From contig CAIRXZ010000336.1 of assembly GCA_903882645.1 (NCBI GenBank), positions 1 to 62,856 of the forward strand: a DNA stretch of 62,856 nt, given 5' to 3'. Below, piece after piece: positions 43,976 through 52,803 of the stretch. The position numbers were made by a program, and so were the translations under genes. Each line of letters starts with the position of its first letter. Position 1 is the stretch's first letter. This DNA is from an uncultured Acidobacteriia bacterium (lineage in GTDB: Bacteria; Acidobacteriota; Terriglobia; Bryobacterales; Bryobacteraceae). The notes below the pieces were generated by a model, which did no database searches, had not been told where the DNA came from, and worked only from the letters and a program-made list of their open reading frames with translations.

Positions 43976-45208
43976 ATGACATGGACAGGACGGACGGGGG
44001 CCCGATTCGCGGCCCTCCTCGCAATACTTCTGGCGCCGTGCGCCGCCTGGACGGCCGACGCTCCGGTCATCGCGGATACATACATCTCGGCGGCGACTCC
44101 GAATGTGAACTTCGGCGCGCTGCCAGCCCTGAGCCTCACGGGAGATACTTCCGTCCTTCTGCGGTTTTCGTTGGCCGGGCTGCCGGCGGGCGTTCACGGA
44201 AGCGATATCCCTAAAGCTGTTCTCTACGTTTACGTGAGTTGGATCGGCACGCAGGGCTCCATGGATCTCGGCGTTGTGAACGGCCCTTGGACCGAGTCGG
44301 CGGTGACCGCGGGCAGCGCGCCCCCGATCGCGCCGGCGGGCCTGCCGGCTGTGCCCATCACGCAGGCAAACCAGTGGGTCGCAGTCGATATCACCACGGT
44401 CGTTCAGAGGTGGGCCGACGCGCCCGGGTCCAATTATGGAATCGCGCTCCGGGCCGTCGCCGCTCCGGCGATGGCGGCCTCTTTCGACAGCAAAGAGAAT
44501 GCCTCGACGGGCCATGCGCCGAAAATCGACGTCGTAGTGGGCGACCCTAACCTGAGAGCGGCGCTCTGCAACCTGTACCTTCTGACGGGAAAAGCGGCGC
44601 CCGGCAATTTGGGATGCCCCGCGTCGAGTTGCACAAACGGGATCAAGGACGGCAACGAAACCGACGTCGACTGCGGCGGTTCGTGTCCGTCCAAGTGCGC
44701 CACAGGCAGGTCGTGCGCGGCCAACCCGGATTGCCTGAGCGGCAATTGCGCCGGGGGCGTATGCGCCGCCGCGGCGTGCTCTGCGCCCAACGCTCTCTGC
44801 GGCGGCCTCTGCGTGAACCTGAACGCCAGCGTCGGCAATTGCGGCGCCTGCGGCACTGTGTGCGGCGGAGCGAACGGGACCGCGCAGTGCATAAACGGCA
44901 GGTGTAGCATGGCCTGCTTAGCGGGGTGGGGCGATTGCGACATGAACGCAGCCAACGGCTGCGAGACCAACATCAGAACCAATCCGAACAATTGCGGCGC
45001 CTGCGGCGTTGTGTGCGGCGGAGCGAACGGGACCGCGCAATGCATAAACGGCGCGTGCGGCATTACCTGCTCGGCGGGGTGGGGCAATTGCGACATGAAC
45101 GCAGCCAACGGCTGCGAGACCAACATCAGAACCAATCCGAACAATTGCGGCGCCTGCGGCCAGAAGTGCGCGGCAGGCCAGGCCTGTGTTAACGGAGTTT
45201 GCCGCTGA
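43976..45208 (+). CDS. Secreted DNRLRE-domain protein with Cys-rich tandem repeats
   Basis: 410 aa, exported (signal peptide about 1-27). Residues about 30-190 form a beta-rich DNRLRE/CBM96-like domain (ADTYISAATPNVNFG, LLRFSLAGLP, VAVDITTVVQRW). From about 215 on it is cysteine-rich: CTNGIKDGNETDVDCGG, CVNLNASVGNCGACG, then 51-residue repeats with CDMNAANGCETN and NCGACG..C. This repeat style is familiar from Myxococcota surface proteins, so transfer is possible. AAGGGA lies 9 bp before the ATG. It probably binds or decorates the cell surface; it is not an enzyme as far as can be seen. Confidence 0.82.
   Translation: MTWTGRTGARFAALLAILLAPCAAWTADAPVIADTYISAATPNVNFGALPALSLTGDTSVLLRFSLAGLPAGVHGSDIPKAVLYVYVSWIGTQGSMDLGVVNGPWTESAVTAGSAPPIAPAGLPAVPITQANQWVAVDITTVVQRWADAPGSNYGIALRAVAAPAMAASFDSKENASTGHAPKIDVVVGDPNLRAALCNLYLLTGKAAPGNLGCPASSCTNGIKDGNETDVDCGGSCPSKCATGRSCAANPDCLSGNCAGGVCAAAACSAPNALCGGLCVNLNASVGNCGACGTVCGGANGTAQCINGRCSMACLAGWGDCDMNAANGCETNIRTNPNNCGACGVVCGGANGTAQCINGACGITCSAGWGNCDMNAANGCETNIRTNPNNCGACGQKCAAGQACVNGVCR
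44833..45165 (+). repeat. 153-bp tandem repeat within the Cys-rich gene
   Basis: Near-identical DNA with a period of 153 bp (51 codons), about 2.2 copies; for example GCGGGGTGGGG at 44921 and again at 45074. The near identity at the DNA level means recent duplication. Confidence 0.85.
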
Positions 45209-45300
45209 CGACCCGCCCCGCGCCGTCGCGCGGGCAGGACGCGCCTTGGGGGGCCGGACCGGACGTTCACTTGTCACAGCGGCGGTGGGTTTTCGACGCT

Positions 45301-45363
45301 GCCACGCCGGCGTCCGTGCCGGCGTTCTTCCGAACAAATGCCGGCACGGATGCCGGCATGGCA
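45301..45363. repeat. Inverted repeat ATGCCGGCA type
   Basis: GCCACGCCGGCGTCCGTGCC and its near-complement GGCACGGATGCCGGCATGGC flank an 18-bp core. The same arms appear inside the nuoM 3' end at 34279-34302. It lies in the gap between two convergent genes. Confidence 0.75.
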
Positions 45364-45453
45364 GGCCGGAGGCTCGCTCCACGGGTGCTTGGTTGCGGCC
45401 GCTACGAAGCGCCAGCGGCAGACCACGCAAGGCGATGGGCTGCCCCACTTTCG

Positions 45454-46539
45454 TCAGGTCTTTCCCGCGATCCTCTTCAGCAGCCGTTCGTAGGCGTCCG
45501 TCACAGCGTCCCACGAGTACCGTTCGCGCACGCGGGCCATGGCCTTCTCGCGCAATGCCGCGCGGTCCTCTTCGCTCATCGCCAGCGCCTGTTCGATCTT
45601 CGCCGTCAACTCGTCCGGCTCGAACGGGATTCCGCAGCCTCCCGCCACTTCCTCGTTTTCCGGCGTGTTGCGGTAGAGGACCAGCGCGCCGCGTCCCATG
45701 GTTTCGATCAGCGCCGGGTGCGTGCCTCCGACTTCGGTGGCGTGGATGTAGGCGAAGCAGCGCGAGCCCAGCGCCCGGTAGCCTTCGCCGTAGATGGCGC
45801 CGGGAATCACGACGCGCCCGTCGCCGGTGTCGCGTACGCGGCGGATGTAGTCGCGCGCGTAGGGAGCGTCGCCCACCAGCGCCAGCTTCATCGGGGTCTT
45901 CACTCTCTCGAACGCCTCCCGCACCTCCAGCGGATGGTTCTCCGGCTCCATGCGGCTCACATAGAGGAAGTACCTGCCCTCCTCGAGACCCAGTTCTTCA
46001 AGAATGCCGTTGTCGGCTGTCCTGCCCGCCTCCGCGCCGTAGGGAATGAAGACGGTCTCCTTTCCGTATCGCTGGCGGTAATAGTCCTGGATGGTCAGCG
46101 CGTCCGTCACCACCACGGAGGGGCAGAAGGTGGCCAGCCGCTCTGAGAGCAGGTACCACGCCTTGGCGAGACGGTTCCACTTCTTGCGCTTGCGCTCGAT
46201 GCCGTCCACGTTGAGCGCCACCGGCATGCCGGCCAGGCGCGGCCACAGCGTGAAGATGGCGTTGGCGCCGTTGCAGTAGAGCGCGGCGTCCACCGGGCGC
46301 CTCAGCAGGCGCAACGTCGAGAGGAACGCGTGCGCCAGCGTGTCGAAGTACTTGTGGCGGATGGTGGGGAGATACTCGAGCCGCACGCCCCGATAGCGCC
46401 CTTCGGGATGCCGCTCGCGGCAGTAGACCGTGACGTCGTGTCCGCGCGCCGCCAGGCGCGTCGAGAGTTCCTCGGCGAACGTCTCGAAGCCGCCGTAGTT
46501 GGCCGGTATGCCGCGCGTACCGAGAATGGCGATGCGCAT
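45454..46539 (-). CDS. Glycosyltransferase family 4 (DUF1972 type)
   Basis: GT-B glycosyltransferase, 361 aa. The N-terminus MRIAILGTRGIPANYGGFET is the DUF1972 signature found in rhamnosyl- and other surface-polysaccharide transferases. The C-terminal nucleotide-sugar domain has YVSRMEPENHP and the ATEVGGTHPALIETMGRG loop with the E-x7-E-like pattern. The ATG at 46539 is the only sensible start; the longer frame is a shadow. It is the last gene of the glycan cluster, 14 bp after a GT2 gene. Confidence 0.92.
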   Translation of the reverse strand: MRIAILGTRGIPANYGGFETFAEELSTRLAARGHDVTVYCRERHPEGRYRGVRLEYLPTIRHKYFDTLAHAFLSTLRLLRRPVDAALYCNGANAIFTLWPRLAGMPVALNVDGIERKRKKWNRLAKAWYLLSERLATFCPSVVVTDALTIQDYYRQRYGKETVFIPYGAEAGRTADNGILEELGLEEGRYFLYVSRMEPENHPLEVREAFERVKTPMKLALVGDAPYARDYIRRVRDTGDGRVVIPGAIYGEGYRALGSRCFAYIHATEVGGTHPALIETMGRGALVLYRNTPENEEVAGGCGIPFEPDELTAKIEQALAMSEEDRAALREKAMARVRERYSWDAVTDAYERLLKRIAGKT

Positions 46540-46553
46540 CGGCCCCGCGCCGC

Positions 46554-47603
46554 CTAGGTCCTGGCGGTTTCCGAACGCGACAGCACGCGGACCATTTTCT
46601 TGGGGGCCCGCAGGCTCACCGGCGCGTATTGGAACCAGCTTGCGATGTACTGGTTGTCCACCCGCCTGCGGGCCTGGATCCAGTGGCGCTTCGCCAGCAC
46701 CCGCTTCATGTTCTTCGCCAGCAGCCAGAAAGCCTTCAGGGACGTGTGCTCCCACAGCAGGCAGCACATCACCACCACGAAATCGCGCGTCGTAATGGAA
46801 ACCCAGTTGCGCCCGTAAAGATCCGCGGAGATGTTCTTGATGCGCATCAGGAAGCGGTTCTTCACCGAGTGCATGTTGATTTCCGGCGGAAGAGCGCGCC
46901 GGTTGCCGGGCAGCACTTTGCGCACGTGATAGCCCCGCGCGTACGGGACGTAGAGGCACTTCCAGCCCATCAACTGCGCCCGCCAGGCCACGTCGGCGTC
47001 CTCGCGGTACACGAAGAAATCCGTATCGAAGAATTCGCCGTCGATCGAAACGTCCTCGATCATCGTGCGGCGGTACAGGGCCGCGGCCGCCGTGGCGCCG
47101 AACACGTACTCGTATTTCAGATAGTGCCCGTTATCGACTTCCTGGCTCCCGCGGTCCAGGTGGCGCAGCATGGGGTTGAAATAAATACCCGTGGAATCCA
47201 CCACCGGCCGGGCGGGGATCTCGAAGTGCGCCGACATCGTCAGCAGCTTGCCGCATACCGCCCCGATGGAGGTATCGAACTGGCCCGCGTCCACCAGCGA
47301 CTGGATGAAATTGGGTAGCAGCAGGACGTCGGGATTCAGCGTGAGCGCCCAGTCGCCGTTCGATAGTTTGATCGCCTGGTTCTGCGCCGCCGCGAAGCCC
47401 AGGTTGTCGTCGTTGTAGTAGACGTGGCAGCGGTCCTCGAACTGCTCCAGGATGTCGATCGTGCCATCCGTGGAGCCATTGTCCACCACGATGACTTCCT
47501 TGAGCGGGTATCGTTGCGCGAGCACCGATTCCAGACAGCGCTTGATGAAGCGGCCGCTGTTGTACGTAACTATCGTGACCGAGACGAAGTCGTTTTGAGC
47601 CAT
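46554..47603 (-). CDS. Glycosyltransferase family 2
   Basis: GT-A enzyme of 349 aa that adds a sugar to a growing surface glycan. Motifs are VTIVTYNSGRF, VDNGSTDGTIDI, NLGFAAAQNQAI, and LTLNPDVLL, where the usual DxD is N-P-D; YREDADVAWRAQLMGW is the acceptor-side segment with the catalytic acid. The C-terminal third contains basic and hydrophobic helices that may contact the membrane. The ATG at 47603 is preferred over a GTG two codons earlier. Confidence 0.92.
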   Translation of the reverse strand: MAQNDFVSVTIVTYNSGRFIKRCLESVLAQRYPLKEVIVVDNGSTDGTIDILEQFEDRCHVYYNDDNLGFAAAQNQAIKLSNGDWALTLNPDVLLLPNFIQSLVDAGQFDTSIGAVCGKLLTMSAHFEIPARPVVDSTGIYFNPMLRHLDRGSQEVDNGHYLKYEYVFGATAAAALYRRTMIEDVSIDGEFFDTDFFVYREDADVAWRAQLMGWKCLYVPYARGYHVRKVLPGNRRALPPEINMHSVKNRFLMRIKNISADLYGRNWVSITTRDFVVVMCCLLWEHTSLKAFWLLAKNMKRVLAKRHWIQARRRVDNQYIASWFQYAPVSLRAPKKMVRVLSRSETART

Positions 47604-47648
47604 GAACACGAACCTGAAAACACCGGGCCTTCGAATCTCCGCATACGC

Positions 47649-48590
47649 CTAACCATCTGGGCCCTGCAAAACCACTTCATCTCTCCAGCCGAAAAACAGG
47701 CATCGGCCGGCGAGCCGCGCAACTTTCCAATACGCCGCCAGGGGCTTCAGACTCCGATTGCAAATAGGTTCGGAGAATCCCCGGAGGCAGGCGCCTGCCA
47801 CTACCGCCAGACACACCAACCGTACCGCCCAGGGCCGGAAGTGCCTCGCGGCATACCTAATTAAATTAGAGTACCAATAAACCGCCCGCATCTCCACTGC
47901 AATCTTCGAGATGGAATGCCCCCCGGCGTGTTCCGCCACGGCCTCCGGCTCGTAGTACAACCCGTAACCCCTGTCGATCGCGCGGCGGCAAAAGTCCACA
48001 TCCTCGAACCAGAGCGGCCGAAAACCCTCGTCGAAACCACCCAAGTCCCGCCAGACGGCGCGGCGGATCATGAGAAACGCCCCGGCGGGCTGTTCCACCG
48101 CCAAACGCCTGGAATAATCCAGCCCCAATCCGCGATACCGCCGGTTCACGGGATTCCGAGGCCATAGACGGTTCAGCAATAATGATTCCAAAACCAGCGC
48201 GGCCGGCGTGGGCAACGCGCGCGCCATGAAACCGACTTGCATCTGGCCGTCCGATCCCACCAGGCGCCCCCCGGCGCCCGCCGCGCCTGGAAGATCGCAC
48301 GCCTCCCGCAGCCGGTCGAGTCCGCCGCGCGCCACCGCATCGGGATTCAGCAGCAGGACATATGCGGATTCCAATGCGTTTATGCCCTGATTCACGGCCG
48401 CCGCGAACCCGCGGTTGGTGGCATTGGCGATCAGCCTCACGCCCCGCCGGGCGACCTCCGCGATCGTGCCATCGGCCGAGCCGTTATCCACCACTACGAC
48501 GTCCGCGCCCAGCCCCAGGACGGCATCCAGGCAGGCGCCGATTTCCACCCCGGAAAAGTACGTGACGATGACTATGCCGATCTCCGCCAT
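47649..48590 (-). CDS. Glycosyltransferase family 2
   Basis: GT-A enzyme, 313 aa. Motifs are GIVIVTYFSG, VDNGSADGTI, NRGFAAAVNQGI, LLNPDAV and FEDVDFCRRAIDRGY. It resembles rhamnosyltransferase-like GT2 proteins that elongate O-antigen chains. There is a hydrophobic, basic C-terminal segment (RPWAVRLVCLAVVAG). It lies 3 bp after the next upstream GT2 gene. Confidence 0.92.
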   Translation of the reverse strand: MAEIGIVIVTYFSGVEIGACLDAVLGLGADVVVVDNGSADGTIAEVARRGVRLIANATNRGFAAAVNQGINALESAYVLLLNPDAVARGGLDRLREACDLPGAAGAGGRLVGSDGQMQVGFMARALPTPAALVLESLLLNRLWPRNPVNRRYRGLGLDYSRRLAVEQPAGAFLMIRRAVWRDLGGFDEGFRPLWFEDVDFCRRAIDRGYGLYYEPEAVAEHAGGHSISKIAVEMRAVYWYSNLIRYAARHFRPWAVRLVCLAVVAGACLRGFSEPICNRSLKPLAAYWKVARLAGRCLFFGWRDEVVLQGPDG

Positions 48591-48593
48591 GTG

Positions 48594-49595
48594 TCACTTT
48601 GCCTCACCACGGGTAAGGAAAAAGTACATCCGCCAGTAGAAATCGAAGCCCGCGGCCGATTGAATCTCGTAGATCGCGCGCTCGTTGGCGTTCAGCAAAT
48701 CGTCCAGTCCTCGAGCGTCGCTCCAATACTCTAGTCCCGCGCGCGCCGCCCCGCAACCGCGCAGCCCCTGCCATTTTCCCCGCAGCCACGCCAACCCGGC
48801 GCCGTGCCGCAGGGCCAGGCCGCCCCAGAGCGCCTGCGCCGCCAGAATCGGCAACCAATATCGCCGCAACAAGGGGCTTGGATAGTGCCGCGCCAGCAGC
48901 CAGACCTGGTTGCGCGAGATCCGGCGGACCGTTTCCGCGTGCCACCTTCCGAGCGCGGCGCTCCCGCGGTGCCACGCCAGCGCCGCCGGCTCGTATGTCC
49001 CCGGACAACCGTGCCGCGCGCACCGCAAGCCGAACTCCACGTCCTCCAGGTACGATTCGAAACTCTCCTCCAGCAGGCCGGTCTTTTGGAACAACTCCGC
49101 GCGGAAGAGAGCGGCGGTCCACGGCGCCGACCAGATCGGGCGTCTTTCGGAAAACGCGGGGCCGTCCTCCCGGCCGCTGCCCGCGCGCCACGCGCAGCCG
49201 CCCCGGCACATCAGGTCGAACGCCCCATCCATGCGGTTGCCGGACCCTGCCGCCAGGATCTTCCCGGTGGCGAACCACGCGCCCTCGGCGGACGCGGCCG
49301 CGCGCAACGCCGCGAAGTAATCCGGCGCAAGTTCAACGTCGCTGTTGAGCGCGGCGATCCATTCGCTCCGGCTCTCCCGGATTCCGCGGTTCAGCGCGCA
49401 CGCGAAACCGGCGTTGCGGCCCATCGGGATGACGCGCGCGCCGCGGCGGCGGGCCAGCTCCGCCGCGCCGTCGGTGGAACCGTTGTCCACCACCAGCACC
49501 TCCGCCGCGGGGACGGTCTGCGAATCGAGCGAAGCGAACAGCCGTTCCAGCAGCTCGCGGCCGTTCCACACCGGCACGATGGCGGTGATGCTCAT
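48594..49595 (-). CDS. Glycosyltransferase family 2
   Basis: GT-A enzyme, 333 aa, paralogue of its neighbour. Motifs are ITAIVPVWNG, VDNGSTDGAAEL, NAGFACALNRGI, AALNSDVEL and YLEDVEFGLRCARHG. The start at 49595 is the first ATG in a frame that is otherwise a shadow upstream. It begins 55 bp from the divergent exported-protein gene, so a shared control region is possible. Confidence 0.92.
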   Translation of the reverse strand: MSITAIVPVWNGRELLERLFASLDSQTVPAAEVLVVDNGSTDGAAELARRRGARVIPMGRNAGFACALNRGIRESRSEWIAALNSDVELAPDYFAALRAAASAEGAWFATGKILAAGSGNRMDGAFDLMCRGGCAWRAGSGREDGPAFSERRPIWSAPWTAALFRAELFQKTGLLEESFESYLEDVEFGLRCARHGCPGTYEPAALAWHRGSAALGRWHAETVRRISRNQVWLLARHYPSPLLRRYWLPILAAQALWGGLALRHGAGLAWLRGKWQGLRGCGAARAGLEYWSDARGLDDLLNANERAIYEIQSAAGFDFYWRMYFFLTRGEAK

Positions 49596-49649
49596 CGATC
49601 CGACTTTTCTACCCCGCCAGGCGTCATTAACTCTTGGGGGGCGGTTGAT

Positions 49650-50147
49650 ATGATGAAAGCCATGAAGCGATTTCTCTTCCTGTTGTCCTGTTCCGGCATG
49701 TTGCTGAGCGGGACGGACCTGCAGGGGGTGCGCTCCGTGTACGTCATGCCCATGTCGCACGCCATGGACCAGTTCCTGGCGAACCGTCTGGCCGGCGAGC
49801 ACGTCTTCCAGGTGGTGTCCGATCCGAAGCTGGCCGACGCCGTCCTCACCGACCGCATCGGCGAGGCCTTGAACTCGTCGCTCGAAGAGATCTCTCCGGC
49901 GCCCAAACCCCCGGCCCCGGAAAGCAAGAGCGGCGAGAAGGAGCAGCCGCGCCAAAACAAGCTGGAGATCCCGGCGCCAACCTCGACGTTTGGCGGCGGC
50001 AAGGGAACGTTCTTCCTGGTAGACGCCAAATTGCGCTCGGTGCTATGGTCCACCTTCGCAGCCCCCGGAGGTTCCGACGCCAGCCATTTGGATCGCACAG
50101 CCTCCGATATTGTAAGCCGCCTCACGCGCGATCTGAAAAAGAAGTAG
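49650..50147 (+). CDS. Conserved exported protein of unknown function
   Basis: 165 aa with a hydrophobic N-terminus (KRFLFLLSCSGMLLSG), probably a signal peptide. The core VYVMPMSHAMDQFLANRL, FQVVSDPKLADAVLTDRIG and GTFFLVDAKLRSVLWSTF looks conserved and resembles small periplasmic proteins of Acidobacteria. A charged, Pro-rich linker (about 85-115) divides it. GGGGGGCGG lies upstream of a run of three in-frame ATGs (49650, 49653, 49662). Its stop codon lies at the edge of a GTAGGGG-type repeat at 50145. Confidence 0.7.
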   Translation: MMKAMKRFLFLLSCSGMLLSGTDLQGVRSVYVMPMSHAMDQFLANRLAGEHVFQVVSDPKLADAVLTDRIGEALNSSLEEISPAPKPPAPESKSGEKEQPRQNKLEIPAPTSTFGGGKGTFFLVDAKLRSVLWSTFAAPGGSDASHLDRTASDIVSRLTRDLKKK

Positions 50148-50164
50148 GGGGCATGCCTGACCCC
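50145..50164. repeat. Partial GTAGGGG palindrome
   Basis: An imperfect relative of the 28-bp palindromes (GTAGGGGGCATGCC then TGACCCC), beginning at the stop codon of the preceding gene. Confidence 0.45.
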
Positions 50165-50227
50165 TGACCCGGCGGCGCCGTGTTCCAGGAAGCCCGTGGA
50201 GTAAACTTGAGGTTGGAGGATACGGAC

Positions 50228-50461
50228 ATGCAGTTCGACCGGATCTCGATCGACCCGAACATCTGCCATGGGCAGGCGTGCGTGAAAGGGACCCGCATGC
50301 CGGTCCACCAGATCGTGCGCATGCTGGCGAACGGCGACACGATCGAGGTCTTGTTGTCGGAGTACCCCTTCCTGTCCCGCGAGGACATCATGGGCTCCCT
50401 CGATTACGCCGCCGACTTGGCGGAGGAGCAGGTTACGCCGATTCAGGTCGCGAACCTCTGA
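50228..50461 (+). CDS. DUF433 antitoxin-like protein
   Basis: 77 aa with the DUF433 pattern ISIDPNICHGQACVKGTRM, VHQIVRMLANGDT and EYPFLSREDIMGSLDYAADL. DUF433 proteins are small helix-turn-helix proteins typically paired with DUF5615 PIN-like toxins, as here. GGAGG nine bases upstream of the ATG sets the start. It probably binds the toxin and represses the operon. Confidence 0.93.
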   Translation: MQFDRISIDPNICHGQACVKGTRMPVHQIVRMLANGDTIEVLLSEYPFLSREDIMGSLDYAADLAEEQVTPIQVANL

Positions 50462-50465
50462 CGCC

Positions 50466-50828
50466 ATGCGCGCCCTGGTCGATGAGAACATCCCTCGGAT
50501 GACCGTCGCCGCCCTTCTCGCGCTCGGGCACAATGTGAAGGACATTCGCGGGACTTCCTTTCAAGGCGCCGCCGACTCCGGCCTGTGGGCGCTGGCGATG
50601 GCCGAATGCCGCGCGCTCGTCACAACCGACAAGGGCTTCACAGAGTACCGGTCGGCGCCGCACCATGGCATCCTTGTGGTGCGCCTTCGACAGCCTAACC
50701 GGCAGAAGATCCACCGCGCCGTAATGCACGTTTTCGAGCGATTTTCGGATACGGAATGGCCGAACTTGCTCGTCGTGGTCCGGGACGCCACGATGAGCAC
50801 GTCGCGCACCGGCGTCGAGCGGAGCTAG
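50466..50828 (+). CDS. DUF5615 PIN-like toxin
   Basis: 120 aa, 4 bp after the DUF433 gene. The N-terminal LVDENIP and internal LVTTDKGF (D6, E7 and D55 regions) are the acidic motifs of DUF5615, a PIN/VapC-like nuclease family. It is presumably an RNase toxin neutralised by the upstream protein. The gene is complete. The C-terminal tail (TSRTGVERS) is variable. Confidence 0.9.
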   Translation: MRALVDENIPRMTVAALLALGHNVKDIRGTSFQGAADSGLWALAMAECRALVTTDKGFTEYRSAPHHGILVVRLRQPNRQKIHRAVMHVFERFSDTEWPNLLVVVRDATMSTSRTGVERS

Positions 50829-51172
50829 AGGCCGGCCGGGGGAAACCCCGGCGGACCGACAGTTTCAGTGCGCATTCGTCACGTGAGGGGCGTTTACCGG
50901 GATTGATCGCCGGTTGCTGGACGGAAGGGCTGTTAGCGACAGGAATCCGGCGGCAACATGATTACTTTGGGGTCGCCGGGCGAGCGGACCCAGACCTCGC
51001 CCGGCGACGAATCGTCGCCAGGACGGCGAGCCCGATGCCAAGGCCGCCCAACTCGCGCCAGGCTTGCCTCGCCGGCGGACCGCAGACTCACGCTGTCTCT
51101 TGGAATGCCCGGGTATGCACACGATGCTACCCGCTAGCGGTTCTGCAAGGCACGCACGCGCATATTTACGAC
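50829..51172. other. Intergenic region, nothing recognised
   Basis: About 340 bp between the toxin gene and the lipoprotein promoter. No convincing gene, tRNA or repeat is visible. It becomes less GC-rich toward 51200. Confidence 0.5.
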
Positions 51173-51202
51173 TTGACTCTAACTGAGTGTTGAGAGCATA
51201 CT
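51173..51202 (+). promoter_or_regulatory. Promoter candidate for the lipoprotein pair
   Basis: TTGACT (51173-51178), 18-bp spacer, CATACT (51197-51202); 5 and 4 matches of 6. It lies about 45 bp before the lipoprotein start. Confidence 0.45.
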
Positions 51203-51247
51203 CGGTGAACGATAGCATGTGGGCGAACTGCAACAAGGCAGGTCAAA

Positions 51248-52222
51248 ATGAATTACAGAACGTTGTGCCTAAAGCGTGCATATGTTTTTGCGCTGATCGG
51301 AGCGCTTCTCTTGCAGGCAGGTTGTGCCGGCCTCAGCAAGCCTAAAGTGCCGAGCGTGATTGTCGTGCCGTCGACGGATAAGGATCAGACCGGAAACTAC
51401 ACGCTCGCCAACTACGCCCAAGACTTTAAGGATTACACCGACGACCTTAAGAAGACTGATTCCGCCAGCGTCGCGGACGCTGCTAAGCTTCGTAACAAGA
51501 TGGTCTACAGCATCGCTGCGGAGATCGACTACGCGTTTTACGATTATGAAATCAAGCTCTACCTAAACCAAGGGAAGTTTCACGTCGGGGCGGATTTCCT
51601 ACAGCTTGGATTGGCGGCGGGTTCCACCGTTTCGATCGGCGCTCGCGGGAAGACGATCCTGGGCGCGCTGCTCACTGGTGTGACCGGGATGAACCTGTCG
51701 ATTGACAAGAATTTCTTTGGCCAACAGACCGTTCAGGCCATTGCCAATAGCATGGAGGCGAATCGCGACCAGATTAAAACGACTATCCTCAAACAGCTCA
51801 CCACCCAGGACGTCACGGCGTATCCATTTGCCGATGCCCGCGCGGACCTGATCAAGTATTTCTTCGCCGGCACGCTCAGCGGTGGCCTGCAAAAGCTCGG
51901 ACAAACAGCCGCGACCGATGCCCAGGCTGCGAAAACCGCCTTAACCAAACAACAGGTTAGGGACTTTTCGAAGGTGGAGCAGGATTGTGCGACAGCCTAT
52001 AGCTCAGCCATCTTGGCCATCGACAGCACGAGCCTGCCCAAGTTCATTGCGTTCCTCAAGGAGATGAAGGTTACCATTGCGGACGAAGCCAAGCAGCCGG
52101 ACGTGGTGACGGCAGTTAAGCTGTTGGGCCGGAAGGCCGAAGACGACCAAGCCTTTAGCGCGCAGTTCTGTGCCGCGCTCCAAAAAACCGGAGTTATTCC
52201 AAGTCCGACCGCAAAGGAGTAG
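51248..52222 (+). CDS. Lipoprotein of unknown function
   Basis: 324 aa with a lipoprotein signal peptide: hydrophobic core then LLQAGC, lipidated Cys at residue 26. The mature protein is mostly alpha-helical and polar (NYAQDFKDYTDDLKK, IDYAFYDYEIKLYLNQGKF, QQVRDFSKVEQDC). It has two distant cysteines besides the lipobox. I recognise no domain. Its lower GC content and codon use differ from the neighbours, suggesting recent transfer together with the next gene. Confidence 0.82.
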   Translation: MNYRTLCLKRAYVFALIGALLLQAGCAGLSKPKVPSVIVVPSTDKDQTGNYTLANYAQDFKDYTDDLKKTDSASVADAAKLRNKMVYSIAAEIDYAFYDYEIKLYLNQGKFHVGADFLQLGLAAGSTVSIGARGKTILGALLTGVTGMNLSIDKNFFGQQTVQAIANSMEANRDQIKTTILKQLTTQDVTAYPFADARADLIKYFFAGTLSGGLQKLGQTAATDAQAAKTALTKQQVRDFSKVEQDCATAYSSAILAIDSTSLPKFIAFLKEMKVTIADEAKQPDVVTAVKLLGRKAEDDQAFSAQFCAALQKTGVIPSPTAKE

Positions 52223-52226
52223 CGAG

Positions 52227-52556
52227 ATGTCAACATATTCAGAACTAGTCGATGGTAAAAAGGACCTGGCCCAGCAGGAAAACACCCTCAACACGCATGA
52301 GCGATTCGGCCAGTCTAAAGTAACCACATACGGAAAACAAACCACGGGCGCAGTCGCGGGCACACCGTTGAATGCGGCCTCACTCGATGACACGGCTCCC
52401 CCGTTGCACCCACTTTATCTGGACTCGGTGGACGTAGGCGCAAGCACTGCGGCGGTCATCGCTGCGCAGAAAGCAGCCGGCAGGGACAAGGTTTTTGACG
52501 GCGCGGCGTACGTCTCCGGAGCCGAAAAAACGGTTCTCGGGTTCCGCCAGCTTTAG
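52227..52556 (+). CDS. Small protein of unknown function
   Basis: 109 aa, no signal peptide. The ATG at 52227 follows AAGGAG with 8-bp spacing and lies 4 bp after the lipoprotein stop, so the two form an operon. The sequence is polar (YSELVDGKKDLAQQEN) with a Pro/Leu stretch (TAPPLHPLYLDSV). I recognise no fold. Its function is probably tied to the lipoprotein. Confidence 0.7.
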   Translation: MSTYSELVDGKKDLAQQENTLNTHERFGQSKVTTYGKQTTGAVAGTPLNAASLDDTAPPLHPLYLDSVDVGASTAAVIAAQKAAGRDKVFDGAAYVSGAEKTVLGFRQL

Positions 52557-52803
52557 CCCACCCGGCACGCCGGTCACGGAAATAGGTACCGGCAAGTCGG
52601 CTGGGGGCTGCTATTCGGGTAGTGGCCGGCGGACGCAATGCGGCGACGCCGTAGGTCGCCTCCGTAGCGGTCAAAGGCGCCCCCGATTCCTGGTGCGAAA
52701 TCCCCATCGCACCAGCAAGCGGCTGTCGTTCAAACCTAGTCTGCTGATTCGCCCACCTTACGTTTCGTTCAAGCCAGATAGATCCTGATATGTCCGCTCC
52801 GCG

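Noticed and set aside
51248-52556. Prophage or insertion sequence remnant
   Set aside because: No transposase, integrase, phage protein, terminal inverted repeat or att-like duplication could be seen around the two genes.
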